The translations under genes and the position numbers were made by a program. A stretch of DNA of 64,000 bases, taken from the NCBI GenBank assembly GCA_932294295.1, contig OW028573.1, positions 3,514,001-3,578,000 on the forward strand, written 5' to 3'. This DNA comes from Alitta virens (lineage: Eukaryota; Annelida; Polychaeta; Phyllodocida; Nereididae). The notes under the pieces are model-generated. The model was not told where the DNA came from and made no database searches. It saw nothing but the letters and a program-made list of their open reading frames with translations. How positions within the stretch are numbered: the first letter of the stretch is position 1; each line of letters opens with the position of its first letter. Of the stretch, positions 10,201 through 21,310 are shown piece after piece.

Positions 10201-13200
10201 GCCTTGACCCCGGTGTCCACTTTACAAAAAATATATCGGTCAGTGCTCTGGTCACTAGGCAAACATTATAAGTAGGGATTATATAACAAGCAATACTGCA
10301 TCAAAAGTATTTGATTTATGAGTTATAGACAGTTTAATGCCATGTGCTCAGACTAATTATTATCCCCTTAATAATTACATGGAATGGAAGTATATTTTTG
10401 CTCTCAGTGGATAGCTGACATCATGCATTTCAAGGCACTCAGCTTTTCTGATGTCAAGAACTGAACAGGACAAAAGCAGATTTTGACAAATCATTTGCTT
10501 TGTTTGGTCGTTTTATTTTATAGTTGTTATCTGGTTGATTGTTTAAAGTTATCCTTTGATATCTGATCTTATTGTATTATTGTCCTTTAGTAAGGTAATA
10601 GCACATAAACGCACATGTTTTTATTTCATCCTCCAGCAAACCCCCCGAGGGCGCTTCTGTCTACATTGACGCTGATCAACACTAGGGGGCTGACAGATTA
10701 TACGACACCTCCCCTTTTAGATTACAATAAATAGTAATCGACAAACCTGAACTTTGTAACTTTAACTTCAGACATCTCAAATCTTATAAATCTTACTGTT
10801 ACTATATCTAATGTTACAACAATGCAACATTTGCGTACAACTTAAAGTACCTTAATGTTTTTTGTTTTGTTTTTTTTGTTTTTTTTAAGACATTGTGTAA
10901 ACTAAGTACAGATTATATGTTTAATTTTTTAAATTGAAATAAATCTGACAATAGTTAACATAAAAGTTCATCACATAATGATTTGACACAAGCTTTGCGA
11001 AGAGCATAGAATGTTCATTATGGTATATCAAATGTCAAATGTCTTGTATATGAGTGTTTTAATGAAAATGTCCATAAATAAATGTCGAACAGAAATGTCA
11101 ATTATAAGTCCATAAATTGTCTCAAGTGAGTAACTATAAAAGTTCACATGTCCAGTCGTTTGGGGGGAATAATTGCTTTTCCAGCACGAGATCTGGTCAT
11201 CATGGTCATTGGTCCTTCTGGGGTATGCACGACATTGGGGGGACTTGGGACATGGACTTTTTTTGAGGGACTAGGGACTGTCTCTGGTTCTTGAGGGGGC
11301 GAGTTGTTGACCAGAGCAGAACGGTTACGTCGCACAGTTCCTTCCTGAGAACGAACGATGTACGAGCGGGGGTTTGAATGCTGTCCGAGGACAACACCAT
11401 CACGATCCTGGTCACGAATCCATACGTGACTGCCTGGTTGCAGCTCTGTCAAAGCCTTAGATCGATGTCTCTTGTCATACCACTGCTTGTGGTTGGTGCG
11501 AGTGATTTCATCTTTGTCCACTGCTGCATTTAGATCATCTTTTGTAATAGTAGGCATCAACTTTTGGGGTAACACAGGTAGTGGAGTTTTAAGTAGCCTA
11601 CCCATTAACATTTCACTGGGCGTTAGACCGTTTTGTAGGGGTGTAGAACGATGCACTAACAGTGCCAGATAAGGATCATTGTTCTTTTTCCAAAGGTCTT
11701 TGAATGTCTTAACCGCTCTTTCCGCTTCACCGTTAGCTTGTGGGTATTTCGGTGAACTGGTAACATGTGTGAACCCGTATGATTGTGCGAACTCAGTAAA
11801 CTCATTAGAGGCAAATTGCGGGCCATTGTCAGAGACGGCTATGTCAGGTATTCCATGAACACTGAACACTGACTTGAGTGCCCACACAGTACCTTTAGTA
11901 GTCTCGGACAGTAAGCGTCTGAATTCAATCCATCGGCTGAAGTAGTCAACAACAACGATATAGGTTCCACCATCTTGGTAACATAGATCCATCGCCACTC
12001 TCTCCCATGGGCGGTTAGGCATAGAAGATGGGATGAGCGGTTCATGTGGAGTAGGAAGTAGTTTAGCACAAACTGAACATTTAGCAACCATTTGCTGTAT
12101 TTGCACACTTAATCCAGGCCACCAAATTGCTTGACGGGCTCTAGCACGACACTTTGTGATACCAAGGTGACCTTGATGAATCGAGTCGAGAATTTCAAGG
12201 CGCATAACTTGAGGAATCACAATTCTGTCATCATACAAAAGCAAATTGTCTACAATGTTGAAATGCTGTCTTTGTTCCCAGTATGGTCTCAGAATGGGGT
12301 TATGAGGCATATAACCTGGCCAGCCCTCGCTACAGTACTTGCGTATTTCCGTGAGCACTGCATCCTGTTTTTGATTTTGATCAATTTCCAGAAGTTTGTG
12401 AGGAGTGGCAGGTAAATCTAAGAGCGACTTAGCATGAGCTTCGGTCTCGTGAGCTTGTACAGCATGGACGTCTTTAGACTTGAGAGGCGCTCTGGACAGC
12501 GCGTCAGCAATCACTTGAAGTTTTCCAGCAACGTACTGAATCAAATAGTCAAATTTCATAAGTCTCATCCGAAATCTTTGAATGCGTAACGGCATGTTTG
12601 CAAGATCTTTTGCTCCAAGAATTGGCACAAGTGGCTTATGATCAGTTTCGAGTGTGAACTGCAATCCTAAGACATAATCTGAAAATTGTTCGCAAGCCCA
12701 TGTAGCAGCAAGTGCCTCCTTCTCGATCACGGCGTATCGCTGCTCGGTTTCCGTTAGCGATCGAGAAGCGAAACTCACAGGTCTTCGGCTGCCATCATTC
12801 TGAACTTGTAGCAACACTGCACCAATGCCAGATTTTGCTGCATCAGCTGCGATTACGATCGGTTGAGACATGTCATAATGCATCAACACAATGTCAGACA
12901 ATAACATTTCCTTGATCTTGGTGAATGCTGCTTCTTGGCTTGGTCCCCAGACAAAGTCATTGTCCTTGCACAGTAATTTGCGTAGTGGAGCATTCACTTC
13001 CGACAATGCAGGTTCAAACTTAGCAAGCTGGTTCACCATGCCTTGGAACCTTTGCATGTCATGAACATTGGTTGGCTGCGGAAACTTGCGCACAGCCTCT
13101 ACTTTCCGTGGATCAGCTCTTATTCCTTCAGCTGATATAATATGACCTAAGAAAGTTATTTGCGTTTTCCCAAATTCACATTTGTCATTTAGAGTAACAC

Positions 13201-16200
13201 CTGTTTGTCTGAGTTTCTCAAGAACTACACGAACGCGACTGTCATGTTGCTCCTTGGTAGATCCATGGATTAGAACATCATCCATATGACAAACAACACC
13301 ATCGGTGCCTTGCAGGATTTTCGACATAGTGCGCTGGAAGATTTCGGGCGCGGACGTGATTCCAAATGGTAATCTGTTGAATGCGAAACGCCCAACTGGC
13401 GTAATGAACGTTGTTAGCAATCAAGATTCCTCGTCCAAAGGGATCTGCCAGAAACCACTATTAGCATCCAGTTTTGTGAAGAACCGAGCGTTTGCCAATT
13501 TCGCTAGGTTTTCTTGCACTGACTTCATGGGGTAAATCTCACATTGAACTGCACGATTTAGGCCCGTTAAGTCGACACATATACGAACTTTGCCATTAGG
13601 TTTCACTACAGGCACTAAACCACTACACCAGTTTGTGGGCTCCTCGACAGGGCTAATTACTCCCAATTGCTGCATATTTTGTAGTTCCTCTTTCACTTTT
13701 TCCACTAGCGGGTGAGGGACTCGTCGAGGGGAGAACAAACAGGTAGGAGTTACATCTTTGTTTATCTTTATGTTGTAAGATTCGCGTAATTTACCGAGTC
13801 CTACGAACAGTTCTGGAAATTCTGACCTGAAGTCTGGGACTTGCACTTCGTGAACTGTAGGTTGCAATCGATTCCTTGTGATGAGAGCTAGGCTAATGCA
13901 TGCACTTCTGCTGAGTAACGAAATAGGTTGGTTTCGTATGACATAAAGTTTCTCGCGTGCTGACTTGTCCGCAATAGTGAGTGTGGCCTGCAGCGTTCAG
14001 ATGACTTGCAGGTATGTCCCACCTGGTCCTTTGAGCTGTTGCATGCACTCTTGAATTTCTGTTGATTTTAGCCATGGCGTAGAGTCACTAAGCACTGACA
14101 CTGAAGCACCAGTATCGAGTTTGAACATCGTTTCTTGGCCATCAACACTGATCTTCTCGGTCCAATCATCTTCATCACCGATGGCCCCGAGGAAAGGGTA
14201 GTTAATGTCAACATTAGAGTTCATTTCGACTGTGTGTACTCTTGTGGAGTTAGAGTTCTTACTACGACACACTGACTGGAAGTGTCCTTTCTTTTTACAC
14301 AACACGCAGATGGCATCTTTTGCAGGGCAACTCTGGCGGAAGTGTGACGAATTTCCGCACCAGGGGCATGTCTTGGCGTGTTCCTTTGACTGATAATGTG
14401 TCTGGATTGGACCTTTAGACCCACTGTCGGAGTATCTCTGTTTTTGCTTGAATTTATGTGTAGATTGTTGTCTTTTAACCAAATCAACGTTTTTGTCTGG
14501 CTGAGAATTGGTAGTTTGAACATTACCTCCCCGCACTAGATCCCTGTTTTGCTTTCGCGCTTCTGATTGCCTGGCCATTTCAACTGCATCCTCCAACTTG
14601 AGATTCTTGTTAATCTGCATTCGATCTGACAGTGCTTCTTCATTTACACCAACAACAATGCGGTCACAAATCAGAATGTCTCTCATGGTGCCTAATCCAC
14701 AATCATCTGCTAGTCGATACAAATCTTGAATAAAGCTGTCTACAGACACGTTTTGCCGTTGGATTCTTGTGTTGAACCGTGCACGACACACTACTGGATT
14801 TTTTCTTACGCCAAAATAAGAGTCAAGTGTCCTGATAACTTCGTCATAGGTGCTCTTGGTTTCGTCAACTTTGACCGTAACAAGAATGTCCTCAATAGCT
14901 GGGCCGAAACGCATAGAATAAAGTCTCTATTTTGTCATATTCACTCTTACTGTTGAGGCCTGAAGCTGCGCGAAAACGTTCGAATCTCCTGAGCCATCTT
15001 GGCCATGCTTCTGCCTGTTCAGATCCACTTTTCTGAGGCATCGGATCAGGAAACGGGACATTAATGTGTGCGGAAGGTGCTTTGTCATCTGTCGTAGCCA
15101 TTGCACTGCTTTTCGGGGTTCACAGACCGCTGCCACCATGTATTATTGTCCTTTAGTAAGGTAATAGCACATAAACGCACATGTTTTTATTTCATCCTCC
15201 AGCAAACCCCCCGAGGGCGTTTCTGTCTACATTGACGCTGATCAACACTAGGAGGCTGACAGATTATACGACACTTATCACCAGCGAATACTGCCTTCTG
15301 ATTGGCTGAGGAGGGTCTCGAATGATATTATTGTTTTAATTCTTTTGTACTTATCGAATTGTTTACCATGAAACTTAGAATCTGTGACAGAAAAATAGGA
15401 TTGAAATAGGATTAGCAGAGACCTGAAGTGAGGTCATGTCCTGACTCTGTGCAAAAATCAAATTGGAATTTTTCGTAATTATTACTGGAATAATACTTAA
15501 GTACTATAACACATCTAAGTCGTCCATGCAACATGTAACCTCACTATTGTAATTAACCTCATTATTAGGACCACCTTCTTCTTAATTAGTTCAGCTAATT
15601 TTGTCTTTCAGTTGTACAAATGGTGAGGTATTTCTGAATTTCTCTGCATGTTGGTTTTTATTGCCTTTTTTATTTTTTTTGTAACTTGGCAAGATGCTTA
15701 CGATATATTTACTTACGGCACAGAGAGACGACCAATGTCCTGCCCTTCATCTTTATTTGTGCGGGTGTAGACCTTCATCTGAGGAGTGACCCCATCAAGG
15801 CAGTGGGGGAGGGGCATGTTGTCAAAAGGGGGGTCATCGGTGAAACACCCTACATGTTCACAACATTTCTCATCTGCCCTGTACAGTAACATTTCAGATT
15901 TTTAAAAATTGATTTAAAAATATCCAAATAAGAAATATTACTGGAATGGTATCTATAACTACTCTTTTTTTCTTGTTTTGTTGCTCACCACAGCATTATG
16001 ACCACAAACAGTACCAGGATAATTATATATAAATATGTGTGCAGTGTCCGAAATAAGTTTCAGATACCTTTTGTATGAAAGTGCTAAAATTGAATTGAAT
16101 TGAATTACATTGAATCATATTGCGAAATGAAAACTGATACAGAAACTACTTACTGGATAACGTCCAGGAGCAAGGACACAGTAAGAAACACCAGGAAAAA

Positions 16201-16215
16201 GTCCACGATTTTCAT
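7252..16215 (-). CDS. Pancreatic-type triacylglycerol lipase-like protein, seven exons
   Basis: Exons 16215-16154, 15878-15717, 9882-9777, 9455-9227, 8655-8419, 7799-7678 and 7371-7252 keep phase throughout and give 345 aa. Exon 1 encodes a signal peptide (MKIVDFFLVFLTVSLLLDVIQ), so the protein is secreted. Exon 2 has the CCEHVGCFTDDPPF start typical of the family, and exon 3 has FLTHGYIQ for the oxyanion region. The catalytic triad is present: Ser167 in GHSLGAH, Asp189 in GLDPAG and His273 in CSHNR. VDVIHTHGSP and GHVDFYPNGG also match. The protein ends about 70 residues after the His, so the C-terminal PLAT domain of vertebrate pancreatic lipase is absent, as in many invertebrate members and phospholipase A1-like members. 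A poly(A) signal lies at 7203-7208 on the minus strand, about 45 bases past the stop. Intron 2 is about 5.8 kb because of a Gypsy insertion. Confidence 0.88.
8061..8232. mobile_element. MITE-like inverted-repeat element in a lipase intron
   Basis: The left arm CAAGTGTGTTTCGTGGTATG and the right arm ending CATACCACGAAACACTTTTG are inverted copies. The arms continue inward through a shared GGTGGATTCTGGTAC and its complement, about 70 bp per arm. No coding capacity. It lies between lipase exons 5 and 6. I could not settle the target duplication. Confidence 0.65.
10573..10707 (-). repeat. 3' LTR of the Gypsy element
   Basis: 135-bp copy of the 5' LTR, preceded on the sense strand by the polypurine tract. 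It contains an ACACTAGGGGGCTG string that resembles a CTCF site. Confidence 0.93.
10708..10718 (-). other. Polypurine tract of the Gypsy element
   Basis: The sense strand reads AAAAGGGGAGG immediately before the TG of the 3' LTR, the usual plus-strand priming site. Confidence 0.75.
11144..13996 (-). pseudogene. pol region of the Gypsy element: RT, RNase H, integrase (one in-frame stop)
   Basis: After the TGA at 13999-13997 the same frame runs open to a second TGA at 13423-13421 inside the reverse transcriptase, and then open to 11144. Seen in order: RT blocks FSPRRVPHP, KLDANSGFWQIPL, FNRLPFG and the catalytic box CHMDDVLIHG; RNase H (VIAADAAKSGIGAVL, YAVIEKEALA); integrase zinc finger (HQGHLGITKCR...KCSVCAK); integrase catalytic core with MDLCYQDG, VSDNGPQF and GEAERAVKTF; then a C-terminal GPY-like segment. 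There is no envelope gene. Confidence 0.9.
13997..15101 (-). pseudogene. gag-protease region of the Gypsy element (frameshifted)
   Basis: The open frame starts with a methionine at 15101 and breaks by a frameshift near 14915-14925, then continues in the next frame to a TGA at 13999-13997. The second part has two zinc knuckles of CX2CX4HX4C form (CPWCGNSSHFRQSC and CVLCKKKGHFQSVC) and an aspartic protease core LDTGASVSVLS. The frame downstream of the TGA is the same frame as the reverse transcriptase, so the original was probably one continuous gag-pol. The breaks make this copy unlikely to produce a full product. Confidence 0.85.
15127..15138 (-). other. Primer-binding site of the Gypsy element
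   Basis: Directly adjoins the 5' LTR on the sense strand and begins TGG, complementary to the CCA end of a tRNA. The exact priming tRNA cannot be told from here. Confidence 0.7.
15139..15273 (-). repeat. 5' LTR of the Gypsy element
   Basis: 135-bp direct repeat matching 10573-10707, with differences near 15210 (gcg-T versus gcg-C) and 15253 (A versus G). On the minus strand it is the 5' copy because gag follows it. Confidence 0.93.
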
Positions 16216-16945
16216 GATGTTTTTGGACAGTCACCAAGACCGCTTCTCTCTTACTAATCAATTAGTTTGCAGACCGCAGTCCAGCAAACAATCAGACAGA
16301 TCTTTATCATCTGTCGTATATTTCTGACCATAAAATCAATGAGAAATCTCGATAATTGTGACATTTACCATGATTTTATCATATCATAAATGGCATTGTG
16401 TTAGGGGCTATTTTTAATAACATCTGTTCCGTTGATGTTATCTGATCACCAGATTGCTCCACTGGTGTTCAAACATTTTTGACCAAATGGTCAAGTGCAA
16501 CTGGCAACTCACATAGTTATCAATTTGATTGACAGTTGCTTGTTCAACCTGGCAATGTTATTGTTTTAGAATCAATGGAGAGTGCACAGCAAATTACTTC
16601 TATTTGGTGGCTCAGACGCATCACCACTGTTTTTTGCGTAGTATTAATTTTGTCTTGGTTTAAAACATAAGTAATCAATATATATGATTTAGTCCTATCC
16701 CATAAAGAAAATATTTTAAAATACATGCATTATTGGCAACGTGTGCATTAATTAGCTGGAATACAACTGTCTGCATAAAGCATGGTTAAAACATCTTTTT
16801 ATTTTTGTTCATATTTGCAAGGTGCCCTCACTATTTTTTCAAAGGAAAAAAGATACCTTCTAAAAGAAAATATAAAAACGTATTATTATACAATGTACTG
16901 AATAATCATGATCACCCAGTACTAGTAATTTTACCTCAATACTAA

Positions 16946-17072
16946 AACTATCTATATATCTATCTTTGTCCATCGCACACCTGTGATTTTATGTTTGTTT
17001 TGAATAAATATACAACAATAAAAGCACAGGTTTGCGATGGACATAGATAGATAGATAAATAGATAGATAGAT
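16946..17072. repeat. GATA/TATC microsatellites and small inverted repeat inside the left palindrome arm
   Basis: TATC-type units near 16950-16968 and GATA-type units at 17043-17072 flank an inverted pair (TGTCCATCGCA... and ...TGCGATGGACA). Confidence 0.8.
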
Positions 17073-17699
17073 GTCACACTTACGATGCCTTTCTAAATGA
17101 TTTTATTTTATTTTTATTTTTTTGAACCAGTTGTTTGTCATAATTCAATAAAGGTTAGGTGGTTTTTTTTTCTTTTGGTATTATTTTCTTCAGAGGGACA
17201 TGTTGTAAATATGAGTACATTTGCCTGTATAATACAATAATTTTCGAATGTTGGCCAAACCCATTGATCACTGCCTTGCTCTTTGTTTTGTCTTATCAAA
17301 CCCAAACAATGTCGTGGTTGGTTGATTAAGTATCAACAAAAGTGGCAACTCACAGAACAACAATTGCATTTGACCATTTGGTCAAAAATGTTTGAACGCC
17401 AGTGACCAAGTTGCTCCACTGGTGTTCAAACATTTTTGACCAAATGGTCAAATGCAATTGTTGTTCTGTGCGTTGCCACTTTTGTTGATACTTAATCAAC
17501 CAACCACGACATTGTTTGGGTTTGATAAGACAAAACAAAGAGCAAGGCAGTGATCAGAAAAACAATTAGTCCTGTAGAATGGATCAATGGGTTTGGCCAA
17601 CATTCAGAAATTATTTTATTATGCAGGCAAATGTACTTATTTATACAATAACAACATGTCTCTCTGAAGAAAAAAAGGAAAAAGGTTTGCGATGGACAT

Positions 17700-17700
17700 G

Positions 17701-17731
<31 letters not shown>

Positions 17732-17732
17732 T
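17700..17732. repeat. GATA microsatellite in the right palindrome arm
   Basis: About eight TAGA units follow GCGATGGACATG, the counterpart of the left-arm repeat. Confidence 0.85.
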
Positions 17733-18329
17733 TTAATATTGAGGTAAAATTACTAGTAGTGGGTGATTATAATTATACAGTGCATTGTATAATAATACGT
17801 TTTTATTTTTCCTTTTAGAACATATCTTTATTCCTTTGAAACTTCGGTAGTGAGGGCACCTTGCAAATATGAACAAAAATAAAAAGGGGTTTTAACCATT
17901 ACTCATGCAGACAGTCGTTCTAATAACAAGTATTTCAGCTAATTGATCCACACTTTGCCAATAATGCATGTATTTCAAATATTTTCTTTGTGGGATAGGA
18001 TAGGATAGGACTAAATCATGGATTACCTTTTTTTTAAACAAGACACTACACCATTAGCAGCGGTGATGCGTCTGAGCCAGCAAATAAAAGTATATTTCTA
18101 GCACTGCATTTGACACTCCAATGATTCTAAAACAACAACATTGCCACGGTTGAACAAGCAACTGTCAATCAAAGTGACAACTGTGTGAGTTGCCAGTTGC
18201 ACAAAATGTTTGAACGCCACTGACCAAGTTGCTCCACTGACCAAGTTGCTGTGCATTTCACAGATTCCATTCAGTGTCAGTGTTTCAATGCTACTGGGTC
18301 TGAAGCTTAGTCAGCTTATATGACCAGCT

Positions 18330-18462
18330 ACCACAGGCAGACGTACTGATGAGATGATAAGGCTTGGAGCCCACACCATGTTACACATTTACCCCATGGG
18401 TGGGGTCTTTTACTTGCCACAGCATAGACACCTAGTACAAGGCACCTCCAATTTGGCATCTC
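18330..18462 (-). mobile_element. tRNA-derived SINE (family B), 3' part, split by a LINE
   Basis: Shares CATGTTACACATTTACC, the GGGTGGGRTCTTTTACTTGCC region and the CAATTTGGCATCTCAT end with the fuller copy at 52247-52480. The remainder of the same element resumes at about 20813 after the LINE. Confidence 0.65.
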
Positions 18463-20812
18463 ATAAGATAAGATAAGATAAAACTTTATTTATAGTCGGT
18501 GTAAAACAAACAATAGAACATAAGCTATAAAGCTTATAGCTGACTGATAAAATAGCAATAACAAAATGAAAATATATATACGATGATTTGAAAGAGATTA
18601 TGACTGAACTATACAATGATCATAAATTATTTTGCTGACATATTATGCATGATCCACAATTACAACTTTCCAGGGAACTGCAACATCTTAATAAATCTTT
18701 GAACTTATCTATTTCATTTACTTCTTTTAATTCAACGGGTAAAGAAATTCCAAATCATAGCACCTTGATACATAACAGACCTGAAACCATATTGCATAGT
18801 GTAGCTTAAGATTATCTCTCATCTCATATGGCGTAATCTGCCTGGTAAAGAATGAACTTGTTATAGGTTTTGCTATGTCATGGAGTACTTTATACACAAA
18901 TTCTGCTAGACTAGTTTTCCTTGCTACGTAAAGCATTTTTCTACATGTTCCTTCTAGCAGTTGGTTGTATGGGCTATCATGATCATTGCAAACTAATCGT
19001 ATTGCTCTTTTATTTAGTTTCTCAAGTTTCTTGTTTTGTCCTATTGTGAAAGTATCATACACAAGTGTGCAATAGACAAAATTAGATGAGATAAATGATT
19101 TGTATATTCTGAGTTTACTTGTGTAATCAATGTGTTTGCATAATCTTTGGAGTGCATTAATTTGTTTTGCTGCTTTTCTGCTAATTATTGATACATGGCA
19201 GTCAAAATTCAATTTGTTATCAATGTTGATACCTAACAGCTTAACAACAGACTCAGATTGTATTATATGATTGTCAATCTCAAAATCTATGGAAACATTT
19301 CCCCTACTCAGACATATGGCTTGGAATTTAGATGCGTTTGCTTTCATCAAGTTATTTTTGAACCATGAAATTGCTAGAGTGGAAGCCACTTCTAGTTTGT
19401 CCTTTATGACCATTGGGTCTCTGTGTGCATAACATAAGGTGTTATCATCAGCATAATTGTAAGCACTGCTAGAACTACTTAATTCCAAAAGGAAATCATT
19501 TATGTAAATGTTAAATAACAGAGGGCCCAAGAGAGAACCTTGGGGAACACCAGTTTTCAAATTTAACCATTCGCTTTTGATGTTACCTAGTTTTACAATT
19601 TGTTTTCTTTTTTAAGTAGTCCAGTATGAATGAACAGGCTTCATGTGATAAACCATATGCATGTAACTTCGCAATTAGTAGGCCATGAGGCAGGCTGTCA
19701 AAAGCTTTAGATAAGTCGATGCAGCCAACATGGCAGTTATTGTCAAGGGCCTTCCTCCAGTTTTCTACACATTTAACCAGTACATTGTTACAACTGTAAG
19801 TCTTTCTATATGCTGACAGGTCTATGAACAATGAAGAGGATACAAATTCAATGATCTGATCACACATAATGGCCTCAAACAATTTGGAGGTTGATGTTAG
19901 GACACTAAGGGGCCTGTAATTTTGTTTTGTAAGTTGATCTGATTTTTTGTACAGTGGGGACAGTTCAGCTATTTTATTATAATCGGGGAAAATCATTGTG
20001 CTTATGCTGTTGTTTAAGATTGGGGTTAGACTTTGACTTAAGTAATTTGCACCTATCTTAAGAAACTTTGGGGAAATGTTGTCAAAACCACCAGCCTTGT
20101 TTGTTTATAGGGACTTCAATTTCTTTTTGGTTATTGTGTCATTTACAGGTGTGAAATTAAACTGTTCCTTGCTGTTTACTTGATCGTTGATCAACGTAAT
20201 GCTTGGGTGATGTTTATAGTGTTCAATGACCTCATATGCTCTTTACATTATCAGGTTCTTTCTGATCTTGGGCTACATTTATGAAGTATTCGTTGAATAT
20301 GTTGGTTACTTCTACAGGGTTGGTCACTAGTGTGTCATTTTCAAATAGAGTGATTGTGCGATTGTTTGATTTTATTTTGTTTGTCATGAAGGGTTTGACC
20401 ACTTGCCAGAAGTGTTTACCTTTGGTATTAGATGTATTGCAATATTTATCACAGTAATTACTAAGTGATGACCTCTTTAGTTTGTTTACTTTGTTTCTTT
20501 GCTTTCTGTATTTGTGCAAACTTTATTGACTTTTAACTTTGTTAAATTTTCTTCTTAGGGCTGCTTTTACATTAATAGCCTTTCTTAGGTTGTCATTCAT
20601 GTATGATAATTGATTACTCTTTGTTTTATTGGAGCATTTTTGTTTATAATTTCTGATAATAAAGTATTGTGAAACCATAATTGATCATCTACATCATCAA
20701 ATACTTGGGAAATGTGAAAAGGTGCTGTGTCCAGATCATGTAAGTAATCATTTGCACTGAAATTTTTGAAAAATCTGTAATGAATTAATTTAGGTTCATT
20801 TGAAGGACACAG
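18463..20812 (-). mobile_element. Truncated CR1/L2-type LINE with broken reverse transcriptase
   Basis: Minus-strand reading frames give the reverse transcriptase of a non-LTR element. An N-terminal part at 20810-20232 includes GKHFWQVVKPFM. The palm region at 19996-19583 includes YRPLSVLTSTSKLFE and the motif-A block IDLSKAFDSLPH. The third part at 19560-18727 has GVPQGSLLGPLLF and the catalytic YADD box. Frameshifts and stops separate the parts. The endonuclease half is absent, so the copy is 5'-truncated. Its 3' end is a short CTTAT-type repeat at 18463-18481. Confidence 0.85.
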
Positions 20813-20885
20813 GATAATGCGATCGACATCCAGCGGGGATGTAGCTTATGAAGAGTGTCCGGACCAGGGATCGAACCCAGGACGT
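20813..20885 (-). mobile_element. tRNA-like head of the split SINE (family B)
   Basis: Contains CGACATCCAGCGGGGATG and a B-box-like GGGATCGAACCC (plus strand), in the order seen in the copy at 52247-52480, so it continues the fragment at 18330-18462. Confidence 0.6.
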
Positions 20886-20952
20886 TCAAGTCAAGTCAAC
20901 TTTATTATATCCCCTTGGGCTAATTGGGTGTTCATACAATTAGCTCATACTT
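20884..20952 (+). repeat. 3'-end-like LINE tail, copy 1
   Basis: The stretch with CAACTTTATTATATCCCC and GGGTGTTCATACAATTAG is repeated in reverse orientation at 51127-51190. It is probably the 3' end of one LINE family, with a TCAAG-type terminal repeat. Confidence 0.6.
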
Positions 20953-21164
20953 TTGGAAATGAAAAAATATAAGCAAAGTATTTTTTTAGCGCTTAAAAGT
21001 CTTTGTTATGTATCCTCATTGCCTGAGGCACGTATGAGTTTGTCCAAGGATGGATTGTTATTAATCAGGGTCGTATCATTCAATTCACTGCTCATTGTAC
21101 CCTGATGCCTGCATTTTGGTTTCCATTGATTGACTGTCAATGTCAATGTCTCAATGCTATTGCA

Positions 21165-21310
21165 TGGTAAGCTGCAGAGGCAGATTTAATCATGAAAAGA
21201 CTTGGGGTCCACACCATGTTACACATTTACCCCATAGGTGGTCTTTTAATTGCCCCAGCATAGACAATGCAATCGACATCCAAATAGGATGTAGCTCTGA
21301 GGTACAGTTA
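21165..21310 (-). mobile_element. Fragment of SINE family B
   Basis: Shares CCATGTTACACATTTACCCC, CATAGACA and CGACATCCA..AGGATG with the other family B copies. The tRNA head is not recognisable. Confidence 0.55.

Larger units (their letters stand above)
10573..15273 (-). mobile_element. Gypsy (Metaviridae) LTR retrotransposon, Mag-like, recently inserted but decayed
   Basis: Identical-length LTRs of 135 bp (10573-10707 and 15139-15273) bound the element. They begin TG and end CA on either strand and differ at two visible positions. The 5-bp direct duplication CTTAT flanks both ends (10568-10572 and 15274-15278). On the minus (sense) strand a primer-binding site starting TGGTGGCAGCGG follows the 5' LTR, and a polypurine tract AAAAGGGGAGG precedes the 3' LTR. 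The internal region encodes gag with two CCHC knuckles, an aspartic protease, reverse transcriptase, RNase H and integrase in Gypsy order, with no env. Short LTRs and a single gag-pol frame suggest the Mag lineage. It sits in intron 2 of the lipase gene in the same orientation. Confidence 0.93.
16460..18222. repeat. 1.8 kb palindrome made of two inverted foldback (hAT-like?) elements
   Basis: The unit at 16460-17404 starts CACTGGTGTTCAAACATTTT and ends with the inverted GTTTGAACGCCAGTG. The unit at 17417-18222 has the same ends in reverse order and is, over most of its length, the reverse complement of the first. A 12-bp linker ACCAAGTTGCTC sits between them; an imperfect copy lies to the left and further copies to the right at 18223-18234 and 18240-18251. 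GATA/TATC runs sit in both arms. No coding region. The CAGTG-type ends and TTCAAAC motif recall hAT-type MITEs, but that class call is uncertain. Confidence 0.75.

Noticed and set aside
10573..15273. Endogenous retrovirus with an envelope gene
   Set aside because: No open frame follows integrase before the 3' LTR, so it is a plain Gypsy retrotransposon.
16448..18251. CRISPR array or phage-like repeat array
   Set aside because: The repeats are two long inverted arms with microsatellites, not short regularly spaced direct repeats, and the genome is animal.
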